Positions 1-7,881 of a stretch of DNA of 30,534 nt are shown here, one piece after another (positions within the stretch are counted from its first letter, which is position 1; each line of letters opens with the position of its first letter). The stretch is from a virus. The notes below the pieces were generated by a model. It was not told the origin of the DNA. It did not search any database and worked only from the letters and a program-made list of their open reading frames with translations. Made by a program: the position numbers and the translations under genes. The stretch lies in IMG/VR virus record IMGVR_UViG_3300008218_000007, positions 1 to 30,534 of that record; one strand, written 5' to 3'.

Positions 1-123
1 ACCAATCCATTTGTTCCTGCATTTCTTTTATATGCTCCTGCTCTGCTGCCTGTCTTTCCTGATCGTGTAATTCTATTTCCTCTAAAGCAACGACCATATT
101 CCGTTCTAATTCTTGTATTCTCC
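1..123. repeat. Left copy of 123-bp terminal direct repeat
   Basis: These 123 bases are identical to the last 123 bases of the window (30412-30534). The simplest reading is an assembly overlap that shows the molecule is circular or circularly permuted. A true packaged terminal repeat is possible but not shown. The repeat lies inside the coding sequence of the membrane protein that crosses the join. Confidence 0.95.
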
Positions 124-265
124 CCTCTAATCTCCAGAAGGAATAAACCACTATGGCTGTTCCAGCTATTATCTGTAATAACCATTTAAAGTTAATCGTG
201 ATAGCCATTGAATCTCCAATGACCTCACTTTTATATGATCTTGCACCTTGTTTTTCATTTGCCAT
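1..265 (-). CDS. Single-span membrane protein with coiled coil (5' part of gene crossing the contig join)
   Basis: The gene starts with ATG at 265 and is still open at position 1. When the circle is closed through the 123-bp terminal repeat it continues to a TAA at 30353, giving 107 residues. Residues about 27-44 form one hydrophobic segment (WLLQIIAGTAIVVYSFW). A charged, heptad-like helix follows (about 46-92), and the C terminus is basic. It overlaps the end of the preceding gene by 11 bases and is the third single-span protein after the M15 peptidase. This context suggests a lysis role (holin, antiholin or spanin-like), but no family motif proves it. Confidence 0.8.
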   Translation of the reverse strand, partial: MANEKQGARSYKSEVIGDSMAITINFKWLLQIIAGTAIVVYSFWRLEGRIQELERNMVVALEEIELHDQERQAAEQEHIKEMQEQMDW

Positions 266-533
266 TTTCTTTATACAATTTCGCCATCATGGTATATGTA
301 GAATCAAGCATAGTAACAACCTTCTCGAAATATAATTTGTTCTGCTCCCTTTCCTGTTTGGAATTGTCGATAAGTTTTATTATGATATGTTCTATCCGTG
401 AATGATTTTCGTTGATTTGTTTCATCAAATCGTTTGCCATCCACTTGAATATTTGAACCATGCCATAACTCATACCGAGAAGCATCACCACAGGCAGCCC
501 GAACCTTTCTGCTACGGAAAACCATTGTTCCAT
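255..533 (-). CDS. Small membrane protein, possible holin
   Basis: This protein has 92 residues. A hydrophobic stretch near the N terminus (about 13-29, LPVVMLLGMSYGMVQIF) is followed by a long charged helix. That layout resembles BhlA/UviB-type holin-like proteins, though the resemblance is by architecture and not by a diagnostic motif. The start overlaps the previous stop in a TAATG junction, which suggests translational coupling. It sits two genes after the M15 peptidase, in a run of three single-span membrane proteins. Holin is the best guess; a spanin subunit or a structural membrane protein are alternatives. Confidence 0.8.
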   Translation of the reverse strand: MEQWFSVAERFGLPVVMLLGMSYGMVQIFKWMANDLMKQINENHSRIEHIIIKLIDNSKQEREQNKLYFEKVVTMLDSTYTMMAKLYKENGK

Positions 534-754
534 TAGTTCCCATTTCTAATTAACTTTTCTATGTTAGAAAAACCTTGTTCAATTTTAGTTTCGATTACTG
601 CAATCTTTTTATCATTACTATATGCCATTCCTAAAGCTGTATTTGCCGATTCCTGGGCATTTAACACTCCTTTGGACATTACCCCTACCATAAAGATAAT
701 GTTGGCTAATACAATCGTTATTGTAATCCAATTTCCTGTGCTTACATTCTTCAT
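533..754 (-). CDS. Small membrane protein of the lysis region
   Basis: This protein has 73 residues. Residues about 9-27 are hydrophobic (WITITIVLANIIFMVGVM), and the rest is an amphipathic, charged helix ending in IEKLIRNGN. It overlaps the M15 peptidase gene upstream by four bases (ATGA) and the next membrane protein by one base (TAATG). Tight coupling to a cell-wall hydrolase suggests a holin or accessory lysis protein. The exact role cannot be assigned from sequence. Confidence 0.8.
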   Translation of the reverse strand: MKNVSTGNWITITIVLANIIFMVGVMSKGVLNAQESANTALGMAYSNDKKIAVIETKIEQGFSNIEKLIRNGN

Positions 755-1185
755 GTTATAAGTTCAAAATGAGGTAAATCATCCAAAACACCTTTCCGTC
801 TATTATATGAAAAGTCAATTTTCCCATTATTAAGACCTCTCCAATTGCCACCCCATTTAATTTTATGAGATATTTCCCCCACATTACGAAGAATTTCAGC
901 CTTTGCAAGGACCCATCCTGCAAACCAATAAAACCTGGGCAAATCTTCAAAATCTATAGGATACGGATAAACATCTACTGCTGTAGATGGGTTGGAATTA
1001 TGTTTTCCTTTGGGATAAACTGCTTTAGAATTACCTGAAGCTACTGCCTTGTCCTGGTCTGCTTTATTTCTATACCCACAGACAACAGAGCAATCTACTT
1101 CCTCAATTACTGCATTAAATAATGTTTGTAAGTCAGGATGGCAGGTATCAAGTCTTTCCCTTGATTTAGTGCCGAACTTTGGCAT
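751..1185 (-). CDS. M15-family peptidoglycan peptidase (endolysin candidate)
   Basis: This protein has 144 residues and resembles the phage VanY/L-Ala-D-Glu endopeptidase type of peptidase M15. Expected zinc ligands are visible: H62 and D71 in a 'KHNSNPSTAVDV' segment (the SxHxxxxAxD-type motif) and H139 in 'DLPHFEL' near the C terminus. A 'CGYRNKADQDKAV' segment matches the conserved region before the first histidine. There is no signal peptide, so release would need a holin, and three small membrane proteins follow directly. It would cleave peptide cross-links or stems of host peptidoglycan at lysis. The start overlaps the preceding stop (TAATG). Confidence 0.9.
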   Translation of the reverse strand: MPKFGTKSRERLDTCHPDLQTLFNAVIEEVDCSVVCGYRNKADQDKAVASGNSKAVYPKGKHNSNPSTAVDVYPYPIDFEDLPRFYWFAGWVLAKAEILRNVGEISHKIKWGGNWRGLNNGKIDFSYNRRKGVLDDLPHFELIT

Positions 1186-1670
1186 TAAAGGTATTTAACA
1201 CCTATCTTAAATGTTAAATCTCCAACAGCAAAGGTTTCTACTGCTTGTGCTAATATTGCACAAATATATATACTTCTGCTATTTTCAGCTTTTACGATAC
1301 ATCCAATACCATCATTTGATGGGTCTGTAATACAAGCAACACTTGCAGTATCTGTATAATCATCACCACCCAAATAATCAGCAGTTACTATCGGGATAAT
1401 ACATTGTATATCATCCACTACAGCATCTGCTCCATCAGCAGTAGCATTTATTGCACCCAATGTTGTGGAGTTGGTAGTTAAGTAAATAGCCATATCAGGC
1501 TCATCACTACTTCTATCTATAATTGTTACACTTTTTATCTCTGCTGCATCATTATCGCCTCTGAAAAATCCCGGTATTTCTGTTGATATGAAAATGCAAT
1601 CACCCACAGCATACTCATCTGTGTTAATGGTAGGAGTAACTTCTAATAAGTTGTAATTACCAGTAGCCAT
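1185..1670 (-). CDS. Putative virion protein, head region
   Basis: This protein has 161 residues, is acidic and probably beta-rich. It has no membrane segment and no catalytic motif that I recognise. The start has a strong ribosome site (GGAGGAAG) that overlaps the end of the preceding 53-residue gene. Its place a little after the major capsid gene and just before the lysis genes suggests a capsid decoration or stabilisation protein. This is an inference from position only. Confidence 0.8.
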   Translation of the reverse strand: MATGNYNLLEVTPTINTDEYAVGDCIFISTEIPGFFRGDNDAAEIKSVTIIDRSSDEPDMAIYLTTNSTTLGAINATADGADAVVDDIQCIIPIVTADYLGGDDYTDTASVACITDPSNDGIGCIVKAENSRSIYICAILAQAVETFAVGDLTFKIGVKYL

Positions 1671-1671
1671 G

Positions 1672-1833
1672 TTATACTTCCTCCACTTTACAACCCTTTG
1701 CTTCGTATGCCTTTATTTCCACATCAGCTAAAGCATCTCTATTTATAACATTGCCATTTGGCTTTGTTATTTTATATTTTTTAACAGAGGCAGAACTCTC
1801 TTTTACTGGTGTTTTCTTTTTAGTTTCTTCCAT
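1672..1833 (-). CDS. Small basic hypothetical protein
   Basis: This is a 53-residue frame starting MEETKKKTPVKESS and containing KYKITKPNGNVINRD, ending KGCKVEEV. An AAGGA ribosome site lies about ten bases upstream of the ATG, and the stop is two bases before the next start. The frame fills the gap between two capsid-region genes exactly, and its last codons carry the next gene's ribosome site. No family is recognised. A small head or accessory protein is possible. Confidence 0.65.
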   Translation of the reverse strand: MEETKKKTPVKESSASVKKYKITKPNGNVINRDALADVEIKAYEAKGCKVEEV

Positions 1834-1846
1834 ATTTCTAATTTCC

Positions 1847-2101
1847 TTATATTATGTTGCCCTGATTATCAAAACACACACCCTGAAAAAACCCTATATT
1901 GTCAGCCCCCTTACCTTTTTTCTTTCTATCTATCCTATCAGTAACTTCCTGCATATAATCCAGGTATTTCATTTTTTTACCCTTATAATATGCCTGTTGT
2001 CCTTTTTTATCATCTTTACATAAAGAAAGTTTATTGGTTGGGTCAAGTTCTTTATAGAGCTTGTTATTATTTAGATTACCTATATCTTTTTTAACTGACA
2101 T
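1847..2101 (-). CDS. Hypothetical protein, 84 aa, downstream of capsid
   Basis: This protein is lysine-rich and hydrophilic, with a basic centre (KKGKGADNIGFF) and no membrane segment. It follows the major capsid gene and a strong hairpin in the intervening 45 bases. No family is recognised. The position suggests an accessory head protein, but the sequence alone does not support a specific function. Confidence 0.7.
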   Translation of the reverse strand: MSVKKDIGNLNNNKLYKELDPTNKLSLCKDDKKGQQAYYKGKKMKYLDYMQEVTDRIDRKKKGKGADNIGFFQGVCFDNQGNII

Positions 2102-2112
2102 GGTCTTAATGA

Positions 2113-2134
2113 GGGTGATGCAAAAGCACCACCC
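2113..2134 (-). other. Stable hairpin after the capsid gene
   Basis: On the minus strand the bases form a 9-bp stem (GGGTGGTGC / GCATCACCC, one G-U pair) with a TTTT loop, starting 13 bases past the capsid stop codon. No U-run follows, so it is not a canonical terminator. It may protect the abundant capsid mRNA from 3' decay or attenuate read-through. The minus-strand form pairs better than the plus-strand form, which fits a role in minus-strand RNA. Confidence 0.6.
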
Positions 2135-2146
2135 CCATTTTAACGA

Positions 2147-3040
2147 TTAGGATATTTCAGTATGTATTTCTACACCATGAAGATCAACTAATTCACTTGC
2201 TGCCCAATAACCATTAGCAACCAAATTAGTAGAAGCACCAAGTTCATTTCTTTCAGTAGCAAGTTGGATAAAATTACCACCACCAAAATCAATGAAACCT
2301 GCACCTAAAGCAGTTTTTGAATAGATAGCACCTTTCTTCCTTCCTGTTGCTCCATCAATAACTTGTGGGGAAGTGAAAAAAGATATTCCTGCTATACTTG
2401 TAACAAAACCGGCATTATAGAACTGTTCACCAACTGATATAGCACCACCATGTGCAAATGCTCCAACACTTGAAGAAGTTGCTGTTAATGCTAATTCATT
2501 TGATAGTCCAAATGAACCATACATTTGCTGTGGGTGAAGAACTGCACTATAAGGTCTTGCAGCATCATTAGTTTCAAGTGAAGCAACTGCATCCATTATA
2601 TCAAGGAATCTCAAAGAATCATCAGAACCTTTTGATGTAGCGAATCCATCATATAAAGCACATATATTTGCATCAAATTCTGCTGCTACTGCATTACCAA
2701 GAACTTGCCCTGCGTTAATCATTAAAGCATCAGAGTTACCATAGGCTGCAAGGTCTGTTACTCTTGCATTAATATGGTTTCTTAATACTTCAACATTAGT
2801 TGCAGCAGTTGTAATACTTGTTGCTGCTACTTCCGTATCTTCATCACCAGTTGCTTCATTTTCAACAGCACTAACTGCTAATTTAGCATAGACAGGAAAT
2901 TGAACTGTGTTAGAACCTCTAACTGCTGCTGCCATTGAAATAGTCTGGGGGGTTACTGCTGCTTTGTTAAATTGTACTATTGCTGCTGCAATGGTTTTTC
3001 CTAAACCACCGGCTGCAATACCGACATCTGTATTTGCCAT
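2147..3040 (-). CDS. Major capsid protein
   Basis: This protein has 297 residues and is rich in Ala, Gly, Ser and Thr, with no hydrophobic span. It directly follows the coiled-coil scaffold gene. Segments such as 'FPVYAKLAVSAVENEATGDE', 'NAVAAEFDANICALYDGF' and 'YSAVLHPQQMYG' are of the kind seen in HK97-fold capsid proteins of small phages. It has its own ribosome site (AGAGGA) and is followed by a hairpin, both consistent with high expression. The assignment rests on order (portal, MuF, scaffold, this gene), size and composition. Confidence 0.87.
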   Translation of the reverse strand: MANTDVGIAAGGLGKTIAAAIVQFNKAAVTPQTISMAAAVRGSNTVQFPVYAKLAVSAVENEATGDEDTEVAATSITTAATNVEVLRNHINARVTDLAAYGNSDALMINAGQVLGNAVAAEFDANICALYDGFATSKGSDDSLRFLDIMDAVASLETNDAARPYSAVLHPQQMYGSFGLSNELALTATSSSVGAFAHGGAISVGEQFYNAGFVTSIAGISFFTSPQVIDGATGRKKGAIYSKTALGAGFIDFGGGNFIQLATERNELGASTNLVANGYWAASELVDLHGVEIHTEIS

Positions 3041-3102
3041 TATTATGTCCTCTTTTACCCTCTATCAACTATGACAAGGTCATCTTCAAGTAGGGTTATT
3101 AA

Positions 3103-3666
3103 TTATTTTATATAATTCGCAGTAGAACCTGCAATGGCTTTTTCTGCACCCTTTGGGTCTTTTATGGCAAATTCCTGCCACGAATCGTATCCACCCATTT
3201 CACCCTTAACAGTTGTTCCTGCCCTGGATGAATCGGTTTTACCAGCATTTGCACTTGTCTGATTCTGCTCTATATATTGAGCCAACACAGAATTGCTCAT
3301 GCCCTCTGTAAATACACGCTGTTCTTCAGGAACCTTATCAATCATTCTTTCACGATCTTCCTGTTCCCTTTTTTTAAATACCTCATTTTGTTCAATCAGC
3401 TTTTTGTTCATAGCATCAGTTTCATTGTATAAAGTTTCAAATTCAGAGTTCTTTTTTAAAGCGTCTTGTCTGGCATCCTCCTGTGCAACCTTCACCTTTG
3501 CAAGTTCAGCTTTTAAACCCTCGTTTTCTGACTTGAGCTGATTCTTCTGACCATTCACTTCCTGAAATCTGTCATAAGGCACATCATTTTTAACATCAGC
3601 TTGTGTGCTGGGATTTGGTACGCTGTTTTCTTCAGCTTGTGGTGTATTTTTTACTTCTTCTGCCAT
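3103..3666 (-). CDS. Capsid scaffold protein
   Basis: This protein has 187 residues and is highly charged. The first 30 or so residues are disordered and Pro/Asn/Gln-rich. A long coiled coil covers about residues 35-110 (NQLKSENEGLKAELAKVK and following). A short C-terminal part includes GGYDSWQEFAIKDPKGAEKA, perhaps the capsid-binding end. Length, composition and position just before the major capsid gene are typical of phage scaffolds that guide prohead assembly and are lost from the mature head. A good AAAGAGG ribosome site precedes the start. No protease domain is visible. Confidence 0.85.
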   Translation of the reverse strand: MAEEVKNTPQAEENSVPNPSTQADVKNDVPYDRFQEVNGQKNQLKSENEGLKAELAKVKVAQEDARQDALKKNSEFETLYNETDAMNKKLIEQNEVFKKREQEDRERMIDKVPEEQRVFTEGMSNSVLAQYIEQNQTSANAGKTDSSRAGTTVKGEMGGYDSWQEFAIKDPKGAEKAIAGSTANYIK

Positions 3667-3711
3667 TTTAATACCTCTTTAGTGAGTTAATGTTATACTT
3701 TAATTTAATAA

Positions 3712-4164
3712 TTAAATGTTAAATGTTCCACCTTTTATTTTACTCCATTTCTTTATTGCATATTTATCTGCCTCTGCCATAATCCATTTTCCAACAGGCT
3801 TGGGCAGGGGTCTTGTACTTGTAGATATAGGTCTGCCACTTTTTGCTAATGATTTAACCTTGCCCATATCAGTTACAAAGCCATATCCCATACCATCACT
3901 TAATAGCCCTGTATTCCCAGCCTTGAAATCTCTTAATAAATCCCCCGAAGCTACTGGTGCAAAACTGCCACCAAATTTTCTATGCTGTCTTTTTAATAAC
4001 CTTGCTTTTTTATTTGTTCCATAAGGCTCACTATATGATTTTGGATACTGACCACCCATAACATTTCTGGCTTTTGCACCACTTCCAGCCGGATCAAATA
4101 TATATTTCCTGTACTGCATAGGCAGTTCTTTTACAAGTATGCTGAAGAATCCTTTATCAAGCAT
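3712..4164 (-). CDS. Possible virion morphogenesis (Mu gpG-like) protein
   Basis: This protein has 150 residues and is strongly basic. Its C-terminal part 'RPLPKPVGKWIMAEADKYAIKKW' resembles the phage virion-morphogenesis/tail-completion family (Mu gpG, P2 gpS type). The N-terminal part has several Lys/Arg-rich stretches (KKARLLKRQHRKFGG). It overlaps the end of the MuF-like gene by eight bases and precedes the scaffold gene. I infer a head-completion or head-tail joining role; the family match is by eye only. Confidence 0.75.
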   Translation of the reverse strand: MLDKGFFSILVKELPMQYRKYIFDPAGSGAKARNVMGGQYPKSYSEPYGTNKKARLLKRQHRKFGGSFAPVASGDLLRDFKAGNTGLLSDGMGYGFVTDMGKVKSLAKSGRPISTSTRPLPKPVGKWIMAEADKYAIKKWSKIKGGTFNI

Positions 4165-4876
4165 CTATATATTTCTTCGGATTATAGCCCTGATCTTCAG
4201 GACTGCTACTCCTCTGCTCCCAATTATGTCTGCAATTCCATATAGCATTATTAAAATCACCACCTGTAATATGTCTAAATTCTTTTAATATCTGTATTCG
4301 TGTAACAGCCCCTAACTGTATTCTCTCTACACATTCCTCTCTTGTCTTTGAATCGTATGGACCAATGTAAATAAATTTTGTATTATCAGGTAATTTTTCG
4401 GATAATAAATTTGTTACTGCACTACTATATTGCCCAAAGGCAGTAACAACCTGTGTTTCAAGTGTTCCAGTAATCTCACCTATCGATTCAAGTACCTCTG
4501 ATGGGGTTAATCCTGATGACATTCCCCTTACTGTTTCTTGTAATATATTATCAGCCATTTTATCTATAAATTCATTAGCTAATAATCTTTTACTATTATC
4601 CCTTAATGCCATCAATGATGCTTCTGTTAATCTTGCAGTTGAGTGCATATTTTCAAGCATTGAAACAATACCCTGGTCATACAGGGCAAATGCACCAGCC
4701 ATTTTTGATTCCATAGCATATCTCAGGTTAATACCGGACAATATTTCTAATGCTTCTTCCCCTGTTTTATCTTGAACTAACTCCATTAAGGAAGTTACAA
4801 TCTCCTCAACTGCCTTATTGGATTTCTCGGCAATTATCTGTGCTATTCTATCGAGTTCTTGTGATATATCTGACAT
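4157..4876 (-). CDS. MuF-like head morphogenesis protein
   Basis: This protein has 239 residues. The long N-terminal part is helical. The C-terminal part shows the conserved minor-head-protein pattern: 'YIGPYDSKTREEC' at about 169-181, then 'ITGGDFNNAIWNCRHNW' at about 203-219, with paired Cys/His as in the Mu gpF / SPP1 gp7 family. Such proteins sit near the portal and assist head assembly or DNA ejection. It begins directly after the portal stop and overlaps the next gene by eight bases, as expected for this family. Confidence 0.82.
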   Translation of the reverse strand: MSDISQELDRIAQIIAEKSNKAVEEIVTSLMELVQDKTGEEALEILSGINLRYAMESKMAGAFALYDQGIVSMLENMHSTARLTEASLMALRDNSKRLLANEFIDKMADNILQETVRGMSSGLTPSEVLESIGEITGTLETQVVTAFGQYSSAVTNLLSEKLPDNTKFIYIGPYDSKTREECVERIQLGAVTRIQILKEFRHITGGDFNNAIWNCRHNWEQRSSSPEDQGYNPKKYIDA

Positions 4877-6208
4877 CTACACAGGAGTTGTTAATGCTGC
4901 CAATAGTGGTGATGCTTCTGTTGGTTCTTCTTCAATCCCTGTCCTTTCAGCAAGGAAGTCCAAAGCATCTTGTCTTTCAGGGTACTTATCAGGGTCTTGT
5001 TGCATTAGAACATCAGCCTTATCAATTAAGCCATTAGCAAGTTCCCAATCCCATTTTGCCCTTTGTTCCTCTGCTGACATTATCTCAGTAGATTCCTCAT
5101 AGTCAACACCAAGTAAGAACCCTGCATCTCTACCCTGTTCTACTGCTATTATTCTTTCCTCCACTCCAAATACATCCTCCTCAATCTTCTTCCATCTCTC
5201 CACATCACTACGCCTTGAATCCATTAACTCCTGATTGCGTAATCGTAATGCCACACCTGATTCAGCTGTGCTACCTTCAACAAAGGATACAGATAGGTGA
5301 TAATTCTGTGCTAACATCTTATAGCTTTCCTTGATTGAATCAGTTAAAGCTGGTACGCTGTTGGGTGGCGATACCATATTGAGTGATCCATCATGTCCTA
5401 AGAATGACCACTTATCCTGACCAATGTCCAGCTTCTCTTTCTCTATATTGCTTCCTGTAATAAATCCAAAGCCGAATGACTGAAACATTATATTAGCATT
5501 TTTGTTAAATTCTGCCACATTAGTTGCCTCATTAGTTGCAATTAAATCAGGTGAAGCATCTGTATCGAAGTAACTACTCTCAGGCTTTCCATCTCTGTAA
5601 CAATTTACAAAGGGAAGCATCTGGTAAAAGTTTACCATTTCAGGATTGTCCTCTCGTATTATCTTCTTACCTGTTCCTTTCTCGTAAATAAAGTGGTTAT
5701 CAATATCCCAATATGCCCAAAGTTCAGGAGTAGTATCCATAACAGTACTGCGAACAGATAAAGGATAAGTAATAGCAGATGGATTAAGTGGATCATCATC
5801 ATAAAATAGTGGCTCCCAATCTCTGATTATGTCGTATTCAATTCTTTCATTACGCCATGTAGGTTTTAGCAATATACATTCAAGCAGATTACATAACTTC
5901 TCTGCTCTTTGCATCTTAAAATTCTTCTGATAAAAGTAATCAGGTGTGCTTTCATTAGAATACTCCCTGATTGGTGCTTTCATATATACCAGGCTGATAC
6001 GATCTATGACACGCTTGGTTATATTTATAATTGAACATGGTATCTGCTTAACCAGACTATCAGAGAAATATCCCTTTGTGTAGGCTTCCGTTCTGCCCTT
6101 ATAATAATCATAAGCCTTATCCCTTGACTGCATCCATCTCCGTTTTTGCTGGTCTTGCCATGCAACTTTACTCATTTCTACTGCTAATTGTGCTGTTGAA
6201 GGTATCAT
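4877..6208 (-). CDS. Portal protein
   Basis: This protein has 443 residues, the usual size for a siphovirus portal. It follows the large terminase with a four-base overlap and precedes a MuF-like gene, the standard order. The helical C-terminal half has 'SGVALRLRNQELMDSRRSDV', typical of the portal stem/clip region, and an acidic C terminus. The N-terminal 'RDKAYDYYKGRTEAYTKGYF' and 'NITKRVIDRISLVYMKAP' resemble the start of many portal proteins. It would form the dodecameric ring at the head vertex through which DNA is packaged and ejected. Confidence 0.9.
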   Translation of the reverse strand: MIPSTAQLAVEMSKVAWQDQQKRRWMQSRDKAYDYYKGRTEAYTKGYFSDSLVKQIPCSIINITKRVIDRISLVYMKAPIREYSNESTPDYFYQKNFKMQRAEKLCNLLECILLKPTWRNERIEYDIIRDWEPLFYDDDPLNPSAITYPLSVRSTVMDTTPELWAYWDIDNHFIYEKGTGKKIIREDNPEMVNFYQMLPFVNCYRDGKPESSYFDTDASPDLIATNEATNVAEFNKNANIMFQSFGFGFITGSNIEKEKLDIGQDKWSFLGHDGSLNMVSPPNSVPALTDSIKESYKMLAQNYHLSVSFVEGSTAESGVALRLRNQELMDSRRSDVERWKKIEEDVFGVEERIIAVEQGRDAGFLLGVDYEESTEIMSAEEQRAKWDWELANGLIDKADVLMQQDPDKYPERQDALDFLAERTGIEEEPTEASPLLAALTTPV

Positions 6209-7473
6209 CTTGGTATGCTCCCCATTAGTGGTTTAATTATTGGATACTCAAAGTCAATGGCGTAGCGAAGTCCATCGGAGAAGTGTGTACGCTCCTTGTT
6301 GCTCTTGTCAATCTCCCTTGTTCCTGGCTTGTTGACAGTCTGCTCCAAGTCTGTAATTAACCCCTTACAGGATGGGTCTATTATTAAATTCCCTTCACAT
6401 ATCTTATTTACTGCATTAACCGAATCAGTTATTCGTGGTGATACAGGCTTTACTTTAAGCTGAAATCCAGCCCTTAAAAGTATGTCGTGATCTGTGTGCA
6501 GGGAGGAAGTATGTCTTGCTTTTCCAGATGGGTCTGGGTATGCTATGTATTTATTGTTAGGATACCGACCCTTTACTTCCTGTGCCAATCTTTCTGTAAT
6601 TATTTCTGATCCTCCTCCGTGATGTAATTCAACTTCATCGAAAACCCGGACATAGGGTGACTCATTGTAGGTTTGGAAAATTGCACCAGTTGTGGGGGAA
6701 ACATTGTGGTCGCATGACAATCTAACTGGTAGTTTAGGATTATAGGTGTTTTTTCTGACATTCGAGTTATCTCCTGTTCGGGTGAATTGATAATATGTAT
6801 TTAAATTTGTTATGTTGGTAAATTCACCATCACGATATGCTTTCAATAGGGATGAGTCGTATGTATTTTCAAGCAATCTAATGTATGATTCGGGTAGTGC
6901 TGTGTTGTCTGTTGTCTTGCCATGAACAAGATATCTATCTTCATTGGCATCATCAACAAATATTTTATGGGTATAATGATACCCTTCAGGGGTTGTTACT
7001 ATATATATTTCACAATCTTCTGACCCCCTCATACGACCTATAGACTTTTTAAATGCCATATCACAATTTTTCCATGATTCAATATCAAATTCATCATAGC
7101 CTATGTAGGTTAATTCTGCCCCAACTATACGCTGTGGCTTCTGTAATTGATATACTTTAATCATACCAGCAGCAGTTACTATCCTGTGCTTTGCAATATT
7201 ATAATCGTATTCCATGCCAAGCCTTGATATCATATCAAGAAATGGCTGTATGAATAGTTCTTCTGCTAAATCATAGGTTGGATATATTATCCATCCATTA
7301 GATATACCTTCTTTGTTTGTCCTGGTTAAATGATTATACAGGGTTTTTCTCAGAAATATATGAGTTTTACCACTTCCCAATCCTCCTACATATCCATTTA
7401 TAGACTTCTTTGATGTGAGAAATTTCCATTGTGCCGGATAAAACTGACTTCTATTTAAGCGTATATCAATCAT
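6205..7473 (-). CDS. terL: Terminase large subunit
   Basis: This protein has 422 residues and is the packaging motor ATPase plus nuclease. Walker A is at about 30-37 (GGLGSGKT), Walker B at about 123-130 (YIGYDEFD, with D127/E128), and a coupling motif TTPEG lies at about 160-164. The RNase H-like nuclease has acidic residues at D255 (LSCDHN), D314 (AYPDPSGKAR) and D400 (HFSDGLRYAIDF). All expected catalytic positions are present, so it appears intact. It overlaps the small subunit upstream and the portal downstream by four bases each. Confidence 0.95.
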   Translation of the reverse strand: MIDIRLNRSQFYPAQWKFLTSKKSINGYVGGLGSGKTHIFLRKTLYNHLTRTNKEGISNGWIIYPTYDLAEELFIQPFLDMISRLGMEYDYNIAKHRIVTAAGMIKVYQLQKPQRIVGAELTYIGYDEFDIESWKNCDMAFKKSIGRMRGSEDCEIYIVTTPEGYHYTHKIFVDDANEDRYLVHGKTTDNTALPESYIRLLENTYDSSLLKAYRDGEFTNITNLNTYYQFTRTGDNSNVRKNTYNPKLPVRLSCDHNVSPTTGAIFQTYNESPYVRVFDEVELHHGGGSEIITERLAQEVKGRYPNNKYIAYPDPSGKARHTSSLHTDHDILLRAGFQLKVKPVSPRITDSVNAVNKICEGNLIIDPSCKGLITDLEQTVNKPGTREIDKSNKERTHFSDGLRYAIDFEYPIIKPLMGSIPR

Positions 7474-7829
7474 AAATCATCGATAAACTCTATACTCTTT
7501 ATCGGATTAACCATAGAATGTTCTGTTTTTTCTGTCTGTCCAAGTATCTGTTTGCCAAGCCATATAAGCAGGGTTGCATTACCAGCTAATGCTAAGTCTA
7601 ATTGAGCCTGTCGCAACCTCTTTTTCAGTTCAGCCCTTCCTTTTGTCAGAAATTCCGAATAACTCTTTTCAAGAAGGTCTGGTGAACATCCATGTATATC
7701 TGCTATTTCTATATTGGTTAAATTATAAGAGGCGAGTTTAAATACAACATCCGTATCTATGTGGTATTTCTTCGGTCTGCCTATTGGTTTTTTTCGCTTG
7801 GTTGGTTTATTTGTTGGATTATCACCCAT
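7470..7829 (-). CDS. terS: Terminase small subunit
   Basis: This protein has 119 residues. The N terminus is basic (KPTKRKKPIGRPKKY), and a helix-turn-helix lies at about 35-60 (NLTNIEIADIHGCSPDLLEK). A 'LALAGNATLLIWLGKQILGQ' segment follows, the recurring oligomerisation region of this phage TerS type. It would recognise viral DNA and load the large subunit. The ATG has no purine-rich ribosome site; the bases before it are CTCCCAAAATT. A candidate promoter would start the RNA only about nine bases upstream, so initiation may be nearly leaderless. Confidence 0.88.
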   Translation of the reverse strand: MGDNPTNKPTKRKKPIGRPKKYHIDTDVVFKLASYNLTNIEIADIHGCSPDLLEKSYSEFLTKGRAELKKRLRQAQLDLALAGNATLLIWLGKQILGQTEKTEHSMVNPIKSIEFIDDL

Positions 7830-7844
7830 AATTTTGGGAGATAA

Positions 7845-7873
7845 TTTATAATATTTTACTTGTATATTTACAA
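7845..7873 (-). promoter_or_regulatory. Candidate late promoter overlapping a palindrome
   Basis: On the minus strand, TTGTAA (7873-7868) and TATAAA (7850-7845) are separated by exactly 17 bases, a fair sigma70-like pair. The -35 lies in a hyphenated palindrome TTGTA-N4-TACAA (7860-7873) that could be an operator. The position, between the methyltransferase and the terminase, is where early and late modules meet. The local sequence is very AT-rich, so a chance match is a real possibility. Confidence 0.4.
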
Positions 7874-7881
7874 TATATTAT

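Noticed and set aside
304-543. 79-codon minus-strand frame overlapping the possible holin
   Set aside because: It is an alternate frame of the 92-residue membrane protein, with no ribosome site and no plausible protein pattern.
3041-3102. Possible promoter before the capsid gene (TTGTCA element)
   Set aside because: No -10 element occurs at a suitable distance. The gap shows only a small hairpin (ATGAC-CTT-GTCAT) and a ribosome site.
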